Of a stretch of 53,018 nucleotides of DNA, positions 8,803 to 17,383 are shown piece after piece. The stretch comes from JBBQVS01 sp038211295 (lineage in GTDB: Bacteria; Chloroflexota; Ktedonobacteria; Ktedonobacterales; Ktedonobacteraceae). Under the pieces are notes generated by a model, which saw nothing but the letters and a program-made list of their open reading frames with translations, searched no databases and had not been told where the DNA came from. The DNA is taken from positions 1 through 53,018 of the forward strand of contig JBBQVS010000018.1 of NCBI GenBank assembly GCA_038211295.1, given 5' to 3'. A program made the translations under genes and the position numbers. How positions within the stretch are numbered: the first letter of the stretch is position 1; every line of letters starts with the position of its first letter.

Positions 8803-9335
8803 TTTTTGTCGCGAACCACCAGGGTATTCAACCACGCGATAGTCTCGGCAGTGTTTTGCGCGAGTGGCTTCGCGGTGTCAACACGCAAATATGGATGAAT
8901 AATCGGGAACGCTGCCTCCGTGTGATATTGCCGCCGATATGCCTGTACACGCTCCCAGTCGGTCATGTGATGCGGCGGGAGGCCATAGGTTTTACGTGCA
9001 TTCACGCGCTGGCTCCAGAGTGCTTCATCAGAGCAGAAGCACTCAACAATTGTTATACGCGCGTTTGTCTGCTCCGCAATCTGCTGTGCGCGGCGATACG
9101 TCGCGTAGTGCGTCAATGGACTATCACAGATCACACTCAGCTTTTGGACGAGTTGGCGGCGCACAATGTTCAGCAGCACCGCGTAAGCAAGATTGTCAGC
9201 CTCTGGTACATGCTCATCAAACATATCTTTGATATCGTCCTTGTCCAGCAAGGGCCAACCCAGATGTTCTCCGAGCACACGACCAAGCGTGCTTTTGCCA
9301 CTACCAGGAAAACCTTTTAGTAAGAGCAGCACCAT
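8799..9335 (-). CDS. small P-loop kinase of the AAA_33/zeta-like group
   Basis: A 178-residue protein starting directly with a Walker A motif, GFPGSGKS at residues 8-15, followed by LLDKDDIKD near 31-39, the pattern of nucleotide- or small-molecule kinases of the AAA_33 type. An Arg-containing lid region (RVNARKTYGLPPHH) lies near 110-125. The substrate is unknown. Zeta-toxin kinases share the fold, but there is no adjacent antitoxin gene, so a toxin role is not supported. The ATG at 9335 has AGAGG 10 bases upstream. Confidence 0.75.
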   Translation of the reverse strand: MVLLLLKGFPGSGKSTLGRVLGEHLGWPLLDKDDIKDMFDEHVPEADNLAYAVLLNIVRRQLVQKLSVICDSPLTHYATYRRAQQIAEQTNARITIVECFCSDEALWSQRVNARKTYGLPPHHMTDWERVQAYRRQYHTEAAFPIIHPYLRVDTAKPLAQNTAETIAWLNTLVVRDKN

Positions 9336-9501
9336 CTTATAGAACCTCTTCCTATATTAAAGTTTAATGAGAGAACATTAAAATAGAATTAAAGCAATCT
9401 TGTCAGTTTTCCGCCGAAATTATTGCAATTCCCGTGAATTATATGTTACCATTGGTGGAGGCAAAAGAGGTTCGTAGTCTATTTCCCCTACAGGAGCATT
9501 C

Positions 9502-9912
9502 ATGAACAAGACGATTTTGCGCGTATCGCCATCTCGTAACCGAACAATTGAACTCAGTCCTGAAGAGTATACCCAGTTGAATGCGTTTATCGATCTCCTT
9601 ATTCCATCAGACAAAGATTTTCCACCTCCCTCCAGTTTACATCTCATTGATGCGTTTCTAATGCACCTCTCATCTAATAAAGCTGATAGGATGTCGTTGT
9701 TATTGAGCGAGAAACGACTGCGGTTGGCGTTGCGAGAACTTAACGCGTTAGCTGATGGGAACCTGTGCGCAGTAAGCGCGGAACGGCAACAAGCGATTTT
9801 ACGGCAATTTGAGCATCGTGACCCAGCCCTTTTTCAGACCTTATGGACACTTGCCAATCATAGCTACTACTCCCGTCTGGCGACACTAAAATATTCGGCG
9901 TCAATGTCCTAG
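9502..9912 (+). CDS. small protein resembling gluconate 2-dehydrogenase subunit 3
   Basis: A 136-residue protein with AGGAG 6 bases before the ATG. The text LSPEEYTQLNAFIDLLIPSD near 18-37, followed by IDAFL and ending with LWTLANHSYYSR, follows the pattern of the gluconate 2-dehydrogenase subunit 3 family (early LIP.D motif, late GYY-like motif). In that family the small subunit accompanies a GMC flavoprotein and often carries a Tat signal. Here there is no signal peptide and no large subunit nearby, so it is an orphan and the assignment is only moderate. Confidence 0.5.
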   Translation: MNKTILRVSPSRNRTIELSPEEYTQLNAFIDLLIPSDKDFPPPSSLHLIDAFLMHLSSNKADRMSLLLSEKRLRLALRELNALADGNLCAVSAERQQAILRQFEHRDPALFQTLWTLANHSYYSRLATLKYSASMS

Positions 9913-10055
9913 CTCTATTTTCAGCACAATAACCACACACAAAGGGCAGGCACTTTTTATTTTACCTGCCGTATCCCCCTATATTCAACACATCGCTTCA
10001 AGAGTGATATGTCGTTCACGCATGAGTAGGAATGAAGTGCCGCTTCTACTTTCAT

Positions 10056-10075
10056 TACTATATAAATATATAGTA
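10056..10075. repeat. AT-rich inverted repeat in the 9913-10180 gap
   Basis: A perfect 9-bp inverted repeat (tactatata / tatatagta) with a 2-base centre. It lies downstream of two convergent genes and has no gene start close by, so an operator role is unclear. Confidence 0.4.
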
Positions 10076-10180
10076 TGTTCTACTTACGTATTGTATGAAA
10101 ATGTATGATACTAAGGACATGAAGACAACACTTTCTGCAAAACGTAAAGTACGTATTCGTGACAGCAACGTGTACCCTAC

Positions 10181-11731
10181 TCACTTCACGGCAGGGAAAT
10201 ATATTAGCATCTGTACTATCTGATGAACATACGCACCTGTGCTAGCACCAGACTTTTCTATTGGGTAGAAAAACGCGGAAAGCAACGCGCCAAGCAATCC
10301 TAATACCAGCAAGAAGACGATCAGCCACGGTAACAGTCTTTGCAACTGCACACCGAATGCCTTACGCTGCTTTTGCTGTGTTACCTCATCGGGCATCGCA
10401 AGGACAAGCGGCTTGCTTTGCAGGTACTCGTTCGCCGTAAATGGCACATCAGTTGGTTCATGTTCAGCCGTTTCTTTCGCGACTGGCGACCATTCAGACG
10501 GATTTACCGACCAGAAAAGCGGCTCCGCGTGCTCGTGCTGCTCAGGTTCTCGTGTCTCTGCTAAAAAGTGCTTGACACGCACCTCTGTTCTCGGCTCATC
10601 CGGTGACTCCGTGTGCTGCACCACCGTGGCAGAAGAGACCTCAAATGGAGAATGTGTGAGTGATGGCGAGTATTCGCGCGTCTGTGGTGTGGCGGCGGGA
10701 AGAACGGTATCCACGACACTATAGTCAGGAAAAGGTGTCTGCGGTGCTACCTTAGTGTCTGACAATAACAAAGATGCTAACAGGGGCGGTGGCGTCAAAG
10801 GAGTTGTTTTCACGACCTGCTGTAGTGGGCGTAATTTTATTGTAGGCATAGGTCGCGAGGCGGGCAATGCAGTTGGCGCGAACTGCACAGCATTGGCAAA
10901 CGCGCTTGAAAATTCCGCAACCGAGGCAAAGCGATCATCAGACCGCTTCCGCATAGCTTTTTGTAGCACAGCGTCAACAGCATCCGAGATTGTCGGCACC
11001 AGAGTACGCGCCAATGGCGGCTCCTGCCGTACATGTTTAAGCAAAACCTCAACAGGCGTCTGACCTGTAAACGGTGTCGAGCCAGTGAGAATATAAAAGA
11101 GCACGATACCAAGCGAATAGATGTCACTCCCACGCCGCAAAACGCCGAGCGACTGCTCAGGCGCGGCATACTCCGCGGACCCCCAGCCAACACGCGTTAG
11201 CGACTGCTGACTATCGTCATAACCACGTGCGATACCGAAATCAGAGAGTAACATTCGCCCATCAGTAGTTATAAGCACGTTGGACGGCTTGATATTGCCG
11301 TGCAGTACCTCGTGGTCGTGCGAGAATTGTACCGCGCTACACATCTGCTGCATGATTGGAAGTGCCTGCGTCGCTGAAAAACGTCCGCCCACACGCTTCA
11401 ATAAGTCGTCAAGCGTCCCATTTGCGATAAAAGGCGTCACGAGATAAAGTAGGTCGTCGCCCTCGCCGTATTCAAGAAAAGGCAGAATATTGGGATGACT
11501 CAACTGCCCAACCTTCTCTGCCTCCGTCATAAAATACGAGCGGAACGACTCGCGTTGAGCATAGCCAGGGCGAAACACCTTTACCGCGACCTCGAACGCG
11601 TCCCCATACAACGGCTTCGCGCTACCCTGCTCATGTACCTGACGAGCGCGGTATACGTCCGCGACTCCACCCTTACTGATGCAGCGCGTCAGGAGATATT
11701 CGCTTAACATCGCACCTTCTAAATCAGCCAT
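10181..11731 (-). CDS. membrane-anchored Ser/Thr protein kinase-like protein with altered catalytic loop
   Basis: A 516-residue protein counted from the ATG at 11731, which has a GGGGTG site just upstream; ATGs at 11743 and 11710 are alternatives. The kinase domain spans about 8-280. The Gly-loop is degenerate (SKGGVADVY), the beta3 Lys is at about 51 (EVAVK), and the DFG motif (LSDFGIAR) is at 164-166. The APE segment is YAAPEQ near 190. The catalytic loop reads HGNIKPSN instead of HRDxKxxN, so the catalytic Asp is Asn. A Pro/Thr-rich linker (about 290-440) leads to one transmembrane helix near 465-490 and a short outside tail. In true Hanks-type kinases the Asp is needed for phosphotransfer, so this may be a pseudokinase scaffold. 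Gene neighbours do not suggest a target. Confidence 0.85.
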   Translation of the reverse strand: MADLEGAMLSEYLLTRCISKGGVADVYRARQVHEQGSAKPLYGDAFEVAVKVFRPGYAQRESFRSYFMTEAEKVGQLSHPNILPFLEYGEGDDLLYLVTPFIANGTLDDLLKRVGGRFSATQALPIMQQMCSAVQFSHDHEVLHGNIKPSNVLITTDGRMLLSDFGIARGYDDSQQSLTRVGWGSAEYAAPEQSLGVLRRGSDIYSLGIVLFYILTGSTPFTGQTPVEVLLKHVRQEPPLARTLVPTISDAVDAVLQKAMRKRSDDRFASVAEFSSAFANAVQFAPTALPASRPMPTIKLRPLQQVVKTTPLTPPPLLASLLLSDTKVAPQTPFPDYSVVDTVLPAATPQTREYSPSLTHSPFEVSSATVVQHTESPDEPRTEVRVKHFLAETREPEQHEHAEPLFWSVNPSEWSPVAKETAEHEPTDVPFTANEYLQSKPLVLAMPDEVTQQKQRKAFGVQLQRLLPWLIVFLLVLGLLGALLSAFFYPIEKSGASTGAYVHQIVQMLIYFPAVK

Positions 11732-11915
11732 ACAGCACCCCATACTTGTCTATTTCGTTGAAAGAATTTCCCCCAAACATGGACAGCAACAACCTACCAT
11801 AACAGGGATATATCACAATAAACGTGGCGTTCCTCGATTTTGGAAGATTGTATATGCACAAGACGATTGTACTATACAAGTTTCTGGCAAACAAAAATAT
11901 TCGTCCCATTTCCCC

Positions 11916-11944
11916 TTGACAACAATACGATATATCGCTATACT
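11916..11944 (+). promoter_or_regulatory. promoter of the padR gene
   Basis: TTGACA at 11916-11921, a 17-base spacer and TATACT at 11939-11944, an almost perfect sigma-A promoter. It overlaps the long inverted repeat at 11924-11966. Confidence 0.8.
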
Positions 11945-11966
11945 ACTAATAGCGATATATCGTATT
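11924..11966. promoter_or_regulatory. long inverted-repeat operator overlapping the padR promoter
   Basis: The arms at 11924-11941 and 11949-11966 are perfect 18-base inverted repeats (aatacgatatatcgctat and its complement) separated by 7 bases. The left arm fills the -35/-10 spacer and covers half of the -10 box. PadR proteins bind AT-rich dyads in their own promoters, so this is very probably the autoregulatory operator. Confidence 0.75.
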
Positions 11967-11995
11967 ATATCGCAAGCGAAAGGAAACAACAAAGT

Positions 11996-12772
11996 ATGTT
12001 TGACAGAATGAATAGAAGATTTGCATTTCAGCAACAACAAGGAAACAATTGGAATGGGTGGACGCCACCCTGGTTACAGGAAGAAGAGGGGCCACGCGGC
12101 CCACATCATGGGCGTCATGGGCATCATGGACACAGTGAGCAGCACGAGCAGCATCGAGGCCCTTTTAGTTTTGGACCACGCTTCTTCGAGATGGGACGCG
12201 GACGCGGCCCCTTTGGTGGTGGCCCCTTCGGGCCAGGAGGGCCATTTGGGCAAGAAGGGCCTACCGAGGGACGCCGCTTCTTTGGACGTGGCGATGTCAA
12301 GTTCGCGCTGCTTAGCCTGCTGCAAGAGCGGCCCATGTATGGCTACGAAATGATTAAGGCACTAGAGGAGCGTTCCGGCGGCTTCTATGCGCCCAGTGCT
12401 GGTTCGGTTTACCCTACGCTTCAGCTGCTTGAAGATCGCGGCTTCGTCACGGTCAATCAGACTGAGGGTAAGAAGGTATACAGCATCACAGATACAGGTC
12501 GGGCGGCCCTTACTGAGCGTCAGGGAAGAGGCGAAGAGTTCGCTGGCCCGCGCTGGGGACGGGGTTTTGGGCCAGGAGAGCATCGCGGCCCAGGCCGACC
12601 AGAGATGCAGGCACTACGCGGAGAGGCCGCCGAAGTTGCTCGCCTCTTTATGATCGCGGGCCGCAAAACCTTCGAGAAGCCAGAGCAACTCGCGCAACTA
12701 CGGAGCATTATCGAGCGCACTCGCAAAGAACTATCGGATATGATCTATGGCACAAATCCTACGCAAGAGTAG
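11996..12772 (+). CDS. PadR family transcriptional regulator with His/Gly-rich N-terminal extension
   Basis: A 258-residue protein from the ATG at 11996 (AAAGGA 11 bases upstream). Residues 100-175 are the PadR winged helix: KFALLSLLQERPMYGYEMIKALEE, then AGSVYPTLQLLEDRGFV and the wing KKVYSITDTGR. The C-terminal part forms the helical dimerisation region. The N-terminal 95 residues are unusual: a His-rich stretch near 36-54 (HHGRHGHHGH) and a Gly/Phe/Pro-rich stretch near 68-90. The His cluster could bind metal, but this is inference. No exporter or enzyme target lies next to it, so the only visible target is its own promoter. Confidence 0.88.
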   Translation: MFDRMNRRFAFQQQQGNNWNGWTPPWLQEEEGPRGPHHGRHGHHGHSEQHEQHRGPFSFGPRFFEMGRGRGPFGGGPFGPGGPFGQEGPTEGRRFFGRGDVKFALLSLLQERPMYGYEMIKALEERSGGFYAPSAGSVYPTLQLLEDRGFVTVNQTEGKKVYSITDTGRAALTERQGRGEEFAGPRWGRGFGPGEHRGPGRPEMQALRGEAAEVARLFMIAGRKTFEKPEQLAQLRSIIERTRKELSDMIYGTNPTQE

Positions 12773-12784
12773 TTGTGGAAAAGT

Positions 12785-12830
12785 AACGCGAGACGCGGCA
12801 AGAAAGCGTTTTCTTGCCGCGTCTCGCGTT
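12785..12830. terminator. bidirectional terminator hairpin after padR
   Basis: A perfect 21-bp stem (12785-12805 with 12810-12830) and a 4-base loop lie between convergent padR and the DUF3307 gene. The stem includes an AAA/TTT tip, and on the minus strand it is followed by a short T-tract. Confidence 0.7.
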
Positions 12831-12884
12831 GTCGTCTTGACGCTAGAGAGACTACTACTCTTTCGACTCTTTTAGTACATGCTA

Positions 12885-13199
12885 TTAAAATTTGAAAAGC
12901 AAAATGAGTGCTAATGTAAGTACGTGAAGCAATTGATCGAGCCAGATGGGACCGATTATTTTATACCGCCCCTTGAGAGTATCAACAATATAATGCGCTA
13001 TAAGAATGAGCAGTGTTGCGAACAGCGAAGGATGCGCGAAAAGTAGAAATGTCGCCGTATAGGTCGCGCAATGATAGAAATTCACTTCCCAGCTTTTGCC
13101 CTTCTCTACACTCATCCATGTACTTTGAAAGGCAAAATCCCCGACAAAATGGCACGCGAGCCAGATTGTAAATGTAGAAATGGAAACCCCAAGTACCAT
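12885..13199 (-). CDS. DUF3307 family small membrane protein
   Basis: A 104-residue protein with three to four hydrophobic helices. The conserved polar residues of DUF3307 are visible: CHFVGDFAFQS near 15-25, FYHCATYT near 41-48, and AHYIVDTLKGRY near 68-79. The family's role is unknown; its conserved His and Asp residues in membrane helices suggest metal binding or catalysis. The ATG at 13199 has AAGGGAG 8 bases upstream. Confidence 0.75.
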   Translation of the reverse strand: MVLGVSISTFTIWLACHFVGDFAFQSTWMSVEKGKSWEVNFYHCATYTATFLLFAHPSLFATLLILIAHYIVDTLKGRYKIIGPIWLDQLLHVLTLALILLFKF

Positions 13200-13285
13200 C
13201 TATGTTCTCCCTTAGTATACTTCACATCGAGTATACCGAGTGGGAGAGTATGGCACAATGAACCACATCTCTTTCTCAACGTGAA

Positions 13286-14926
13286 CTACGCCACATTTGC
13301 TGGCACGCGCCAACGCACCTGTGCTTGCACACGTAAGAGCAGCAATACAGCAATCATTGTCCAGAAGCAAAACGCCAGGTCTTGCTCTAAAAATGCGCTA
13401 TCTACCTGCCCTTGCACCAGTGCCGCAAGCATCGCGCCGCCAACGCCAAGCACAAGCCAGCGCAACTTCTCGGCCTCTTCTTTGCCCACAAACGCGTTTT
13501 TGCCAAGCCGCCATAGAACACGCGCAAAGAGCCAGAAAAAGAGCACAAGCAGCGTGAGAAAGGCCAGTACGCCAAAAACACCCATGCTTACCCATACATG
13601 TAAAAAGATATTGTGCGGATGCGATAGCGTTGGCTCGTATTTCAATCCGGTGTCTTTGTGTGTAACAGGATCAACCTTGATCCAGTAATGCTTCTGTGCG
13701 TTACAAAGATCGTTCTCGCTGTAATAACACAGCCAATTATCCATACCGTAGCCAAATAGAGGATGGTCTTGAATCATGTGCCACGCGCTCTGCCAGAGGT
13801 AAACACGCTTTGTCACAGTGCTGACTGTGTGTACGCCCGCACTTTTTGTGCTTATGTGGTGATCGACAAATACATTGATAAGCTGTATGCGAAAGAGAAA
13901 CGCACCAACCAGCATAAGAGCGACAAAGATACTCCCACTTATGACCCGCACTCGGCGATTGCGAATAGATAGCGCAAGCACAACAAGCAATGAAAACGCA
14001 ACCGCGACCCACGCGCCCAACGATTGTGTTAGATACAAAACAATCAACATAGGAATACAGCACACAAGCGCGAGCAGCCGAAAACGTGCGGCTACGCGTG
14101 CCAGAAACAAGGAGAAACCAATTGGAAGTATATAATCGAAAAGCAACCCGATACTATTTGCGCTACCATAAACCGCATAAATACGCCGAACGCCATCCTC
14201 TAGCTTTAACGTATTCTTGAAGAAAAGCAGCTGCGCCAGACCCAGGAACGCAATTAGTAGACCTGTGCCAATCAACGCGCTCACTAACCGCGTGATGTCC
14301 TGCCGCGTGCGAAGACATATGAGTACAAGCAAGACATACACAAGCGGATCAAACACTTCTTCGCGGAAGGCACGCAGCGCGACGGTATGGTTGAAGGCAA
14401 CAAAAATAGAGACAGCCGCCATTGCAAAGAAAAGCAGGATTGGAAAAATAAAGGGGCCAAGCCGATCTTGCAACTCACGTAACGGCAACCAGTACGCCCA
14501 ACGTTTGCGGAACACGAGGATTTGGAGGAATGCCACAAGTACACATGTTACGAGGATAATTTCAGCAAGACTAAAGGCATAGTGAGAATAGACTATTTTC
14601 TGTTGAGCATAATACGGGAGAGAAAGCGGAAGCAAAGCAACAGCAAAGTGCAAACGATACCAGCATAGAAGTGCAAAAATAAGTAAAAAAGGCAAAGTAT
14701 AAAGGGGGTGCGCGAAGAGCGACGGTACAAACGAAAAGTGGCCTATACGTATGTTTTGATTCCCACTGACATAATAGAGAGCCATTGAAAGAATCAGGCC
14801 CCCCTCTACTAAGCGGTCATGCCAGAAATGCATGAGGTTGGTAGATGATGTAGTTGGGGAAACCGCACTGCTCTTTTGTGTGTCTATGTCCATAATCGAA
14901 GGAGATTCCGTTACATTTTCGTTCAT
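13286..14926 (-). CDS. O-antigen ligase/polymerase-like membrane protein
   Basis: A 546-residue protein with about 12 transmembrane helices. A large polar loop (about 370-440) holds YLWQSAWHMIQDHPLFGYGMDNW and SHPHNIFLHVWVSMGVFG, the hallmark of the Wzy_C / O-antigen ligase family, which transfers or polymerises lipid-linked glycans at the outer face of the membrane. A Chloroflexota cell probably lacks LPS, so the acceptor may be a cell wall or exopolysaccharide polymer. No glycosyltransferase cluster is adjacent. The ATG at 14926 lacks a ribosome binding site, but TATAAT lies only 8 bases upstream (14934-14939), so the transcript may be leaderless. Confidence 0.82.
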   Translation of the reverse strand: MNENVTESPSIMDIDTQKSSAVSPTTSSTNLMHFWHDRLVEGGLILSMALYYVSGNQNIRIGHFSFVPSLFAHPLYTLPFLLIFALLCWYRLHFAVALLPLSLPYYAQQKIVYSHYAFSLAEIILVTCVLVAFLQILVFRKRWAYWLPLRELQDRLGPFIFPILLFFAMAAVSIFVAFNHTVALRAFREEVFDPLVYVLLVLICLRTRQDITRLVSALIGTGLLIAFLGLAQLLFFKNTLKLEDGVRRIYAVYGSANSIGLLFDYILPIGFSLFLARVAARFRLLALVCCIPMLIVLYLTQSLGAWVAVAFSLLVVLALSIRNRRVRVISGSIFVALMLVGAFLFRIQLINVFVDHHISTKSAGVHTVSTVTKRVYLWQSAWHMIQDHPLFGYGMDNWLCYYSENDLCNAQKHYWIKVDPVTHKDTGLKYEPTLSHPHNIFLHVWVSMGVFGVLAFLTLLVLFFWLFARVLWRLGKNAFVGKEEAEKLRWLVLGVGGAMLAALVQGQVDSAFLEQDLAFCFWTMIAVLLLLRVQAQVRWRVPANVA

Positions 14927-15046
14927 CAAATTATACTACTTTACATAAACGGATGTATCTATAAAAAAACAACGCACTATCTTTGCGCGTGAAAAGTACA
15001 ACACAGCAAACTATACTCTTCTGTGAGTTAGAACGTTGCAGATACG

Positions 15047-15100
15047 AAAATCAATGCGTGAGCCGCCAAGAGTACTCTTGGCGGCTCACGCATTGATTTT
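15047..15100. terminator. 54-base perfect palindromic terminator downstream of the aminotransferase gene
   Basis: The arms 15047-15072 and 15075-15100 (26 bp each) are exact complements around a TA centre and end in AAAA/TTTT. This fits an intrinsic terminator for the minus-strand gene that ends at 15117. Confidence 0.7.
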
Positions 15101-15116
15101 CAAACTCTGCTAACGG

Positions 15117-16490
15117 TTAGCGGTGCAGTTCTGAAACAAACTGGCGGAAGACATGCATATGATGGTCGATGTCATCCTGCGTGTGCTGCACGGAAATCGT
15201 CCACTGATCGTCCAATCCCGGCGGGAAGAGGATGCCGCGATTGACTAAGAAGAGCCAGTACGCATAGGAAAGTTCCATGTCAATGTCCCACCATGCACGG
15301 TAGTTACGCGCTCGTTGATGACGGAACATCGCGCACCCTTTCGCACCAATCTGGGCAACATGCATCGGCAGATCGAACTCTTCGATGATGCCAACATAGC
15401 CGTCCGCTAGCTGCTTCGAGAGCGCGTTCGCGTGAGCGTGTGCCTCTGGTGTGAAAATTTCGGTGAGCGTTATCAGGCCGGCACGCATCGACATAGGATT
15501 GCCGTTGAATGTTCCCAGATGCAAAACCTCACCACTACTGATGTGATCCATAATGTCTTTACGTCCGCCAAACGCACCAATCGGCATACCACCACCGATA
15601 GACTTGGCAAGGCAGATCAGATCAGGCTCAACAGGATAAATTTCCGTCACGCCGCCAGGGGCCACGGTAACGCCCGTCTTTACTTCATCGAAGATGAGCA
15701 GTACGTCATGGCGACGGGTGATATCACGCACGTTTTGCAGATAGTCAGCATCAGGAAGCATGATGCCAACATTCATCAACACCGCCTCAGTAATAACCGC
15801 CGCAACTTCGCCCTCATGCTCGGTCAGAATACGATCCAATGCTTCGGCGTCGTTGTATGGCGCGATAATAACGTTACTCTTCACATCGGCGGGAATACCC
15901 TTTGAAGCAGGAACGGTGTTTGGATGGTCTGCTGCCCCCGCCTCCGCCCGTGAAGGCTTCGTACTCATCATCACCGCGTCGTGATGCCCGTGATACGAAC
16001 CTTCGATCTTCACAATCTTGTCGCGGTTCTTGTGGGCGCGTGCAAGGCGCAGGGCATCCATCGTCGCCTCTGTCCCAGAATTGGAGAAGCGCACCTGCTC
16101 AAGTGGTGCGAAACGGCGCACTAACTCTTCGGCAAGATACACAACATCCGCGCTGGGCAACGAGTAGAGCGTTCCCTTGCCAAGCTGCTCGCGTAACTCT
16201 TTTACCAGAAGAGGGTGAGAATGTCCAACCAGAAGGCTTCCGAACGCAAGGTGAAAGTCCGCGTACTCGTTGCCATCATAATCCCAGATATGACTCCCCT
16301 CAGCACGACTGATGAAAAGAGGATAGGGTGGAACAGCTTGAAACGAACTAGAGACGCCAAGCGGCAATGGCCCCATGCCTCGCTCGTGAATTTCGTGTGA
16401 GCGGGGGGTTCGCTTTTTGAATTCCGCATCTTCGCGGGCAATAATTTCCTGTACAAGTTTAGGACTTACTGTGATAGGCTCCCTGAGCAT
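15117..16490 (-). CDS. hemL: class III aminotransferase, glutamate-1-semialdehyde 2,1-aminomutase-like
   Basis: A 457-residue PLP enzyme. SNSGTEA (136-142) binds the PLP phosphate, YHGHHD (166-171) stacks on the ring, FDEVKTG (267-273) holds the Asp that contacts the pyridine N, and Lys296 in LAKSIGGGMPIGAFGG forms the Schiff base. The pattern is closest to glutamate-1-semialdehyde aminomutase, which makes 5-aminolevulinate for heme. However, the protein is about 25 residues longer than usual, has an extended N-terminus, and carries a YRAWWDIDMELSYAY insert near 390-405. Other members of this group are beta-amino-acid aminotransferases, so hemL is only a moderate call. No other heme gene is adjacent. 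Confidence 0.65.
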   Translation of the reverse strand: MLREPITVSPKLVQEIIAREDAEFKKRTPRSHEIHERGMGPLPLGVSSSFQAVPPYPLFISRAEGSHIWDYDGNEYADFHLAFGSLLVGHSHPLLVKELREQLGKGTLYSLPSADVVYLAEELVRRFAPLEQVRFSNSGTEATMDALRLARAHKNRDKIVKIEGSYHGHHDAVMMSTKPSRAEAGAADHPNTVPASKGIPADVKSNVIIAPYNDAEALDRILTEHEGEVAAVITEAVLMNVGIMLPDADYLQNVRDITRRHDVLLIFDEVKTGVTVAPGGVTEIYPVEPDLICLAKSIGGGMPIGAFGGRKDIMDHISSGEVLHLGTFNGNPMSMRAGLITLTEIFTPEAHAHANALSKQLADGYVGIIEEFDLPMHVAQIGAKGCAMFRHQRARNYRAWWDIDMELSYAYWLFLVNRGILFPPGLDDQWTISVQHTQDDIDHHMHVFRQFVSELHR

Positions 16491-16529
16491 AAACGCACCT
16501 TTCCGCTAAACCGACTGCTTGTTTCTTTT

Positions 16530-16557
16530 AGTATAGTGTACCTAAGAAAAATGTAAA
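16530..16557 (-). promoter_or_regulatory. promoter of the aminotransferase gene
   Basis: On the minus strand TTTACA (16552-16557), a 16-base spacer and TATACT (16530-16535) precede the gene by about 40 bases. The start codon at 16490 has AAAGGTG 6 bases upstream. Confidence 0.55.
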
Positions 16558-16646
16558 TAGCAAGCTTCCATGAGTAAACATACGAAATGTCCATATTTTA
16601 TCTAATTTTCATGCGAATTTCGCAAGTATTTTAGGAGTATGCTGGT

Positions 16647-17345
16647 TTAGCGCGTCACCCACAATTTCGCGGCGGAGGCAGGGCTAATGGCTATTTCGCG
16701 CTCCTCGACGCGCAAGCGCACGTTTTCCTGATGTGCCGGGGTCACATGAGAGTTGAGAGCAAGTACGGTCAACTGCATCCCTGGCATCAACTCTTTCTCT
16801 TCAAAGTAGCGAATCAAGCCCTCTTCATCTTCGACAACTTCGGAGATGCAGAGTAACGTAACGGTTTCGCCCGCCGCAATGGTTGAGAGACGGAGCGCAT
16901 TGTGATCTTTGAGATAGTTGCGGGCATCGACGGAGCCGGGGATAGGGTTGCCATGCGGACACGTTGTGGGGTTGTTCAAGGTTGAGATCACGCGAGCTTC
17001 GACGGCACCAGAGATAAAATGCTCCAGGCGGCACGCCTCTTCATGTACCTGATGCCAGGGCATTCCCAGCATGTCAACAAGAAAACGCTCAGTTAGACGA
17101 TGACGACGCAACACGGCCTCCGCCGCCTGGCTACCAACCTCGGTGAGAGTCACCAGTCGCTTCTGATCCATCTCGATATAGCCGTCACGCACAAGCCGCT
17201 TCAACATCTCCGTCACAGTGGGAGCCGAGACGCCAAATTTTTGCGCGAGCCGCGCACCAATGACTACCTCGTCTTCCATACTCATATTATAGATAGTTTC
17301 CAGATATTCTTCGACAGTCGCACTCAACGGTTCATTTGCCTTCAT
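16647..17345 (-). CDS. DtxR/MntR family metal-dependent transcriptional regulator
   Basis: A 232-residue protein from the ATG at 17345; a longer reading from a TTG at 17372 is less likely. The N-terminal winged helix is VEEYLETIYNMS...IGARLAQKFGVSAPTVTEMLKRLVRDGYIE. The dimerisation/metal domain carries HRLTERFLVDMLGMPWHQVHEEACRLEHFIS, with the His, Glu and Cys ligands typical of DtxR/IdeR. CPHGNPIPG is the conserved loop after it. A C-terminal FeoA/SH3-like domain completes the long, IdeR-type architecture. It should repress iron or manganese uptake genes when metal is plentiful; no such gene is in the window. Confidence 0.88.
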   Translation of the reverse strand: MKANEPLSATVEEYLETIYNMSMEDEVVIGARLAQKFGVSAPTVTEMLKRLVRDGYIEMDQKRLVTLTEVGSQAAEAVLRRHRLTERFLVDMLGMPWHQVHEEACRLEHFISGAVEARVISTLNNPTTCPHGNPIPGSVDARNYLKDHNALRLSTIAAGETVTLLCISEVVEDEEGLIRYFEEKELMPGMQLTVLALNSHVTPAHQENVRLRVEEREIAISPASAAKLWVTR

Positions 17346-17383
17346 AAGAAACGCTTTCTGTGTGTGCCTCAATGTCCTACTTC

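Noticed and set aside
8799..9335. Zeta-toxin of a toxin-antitoxin pair
   Set aside because: The P-loop kinase fold fits, but there is no small antitoxin gene beside it and the neighbour is housekeeping purU.
10128..10235. Short plus-strand frame MKTTLSAKRKV... with AAGGA ahead
   Set aside because: It runs antisense into the end of the kinase gene and has no recognisable character; probably chance.
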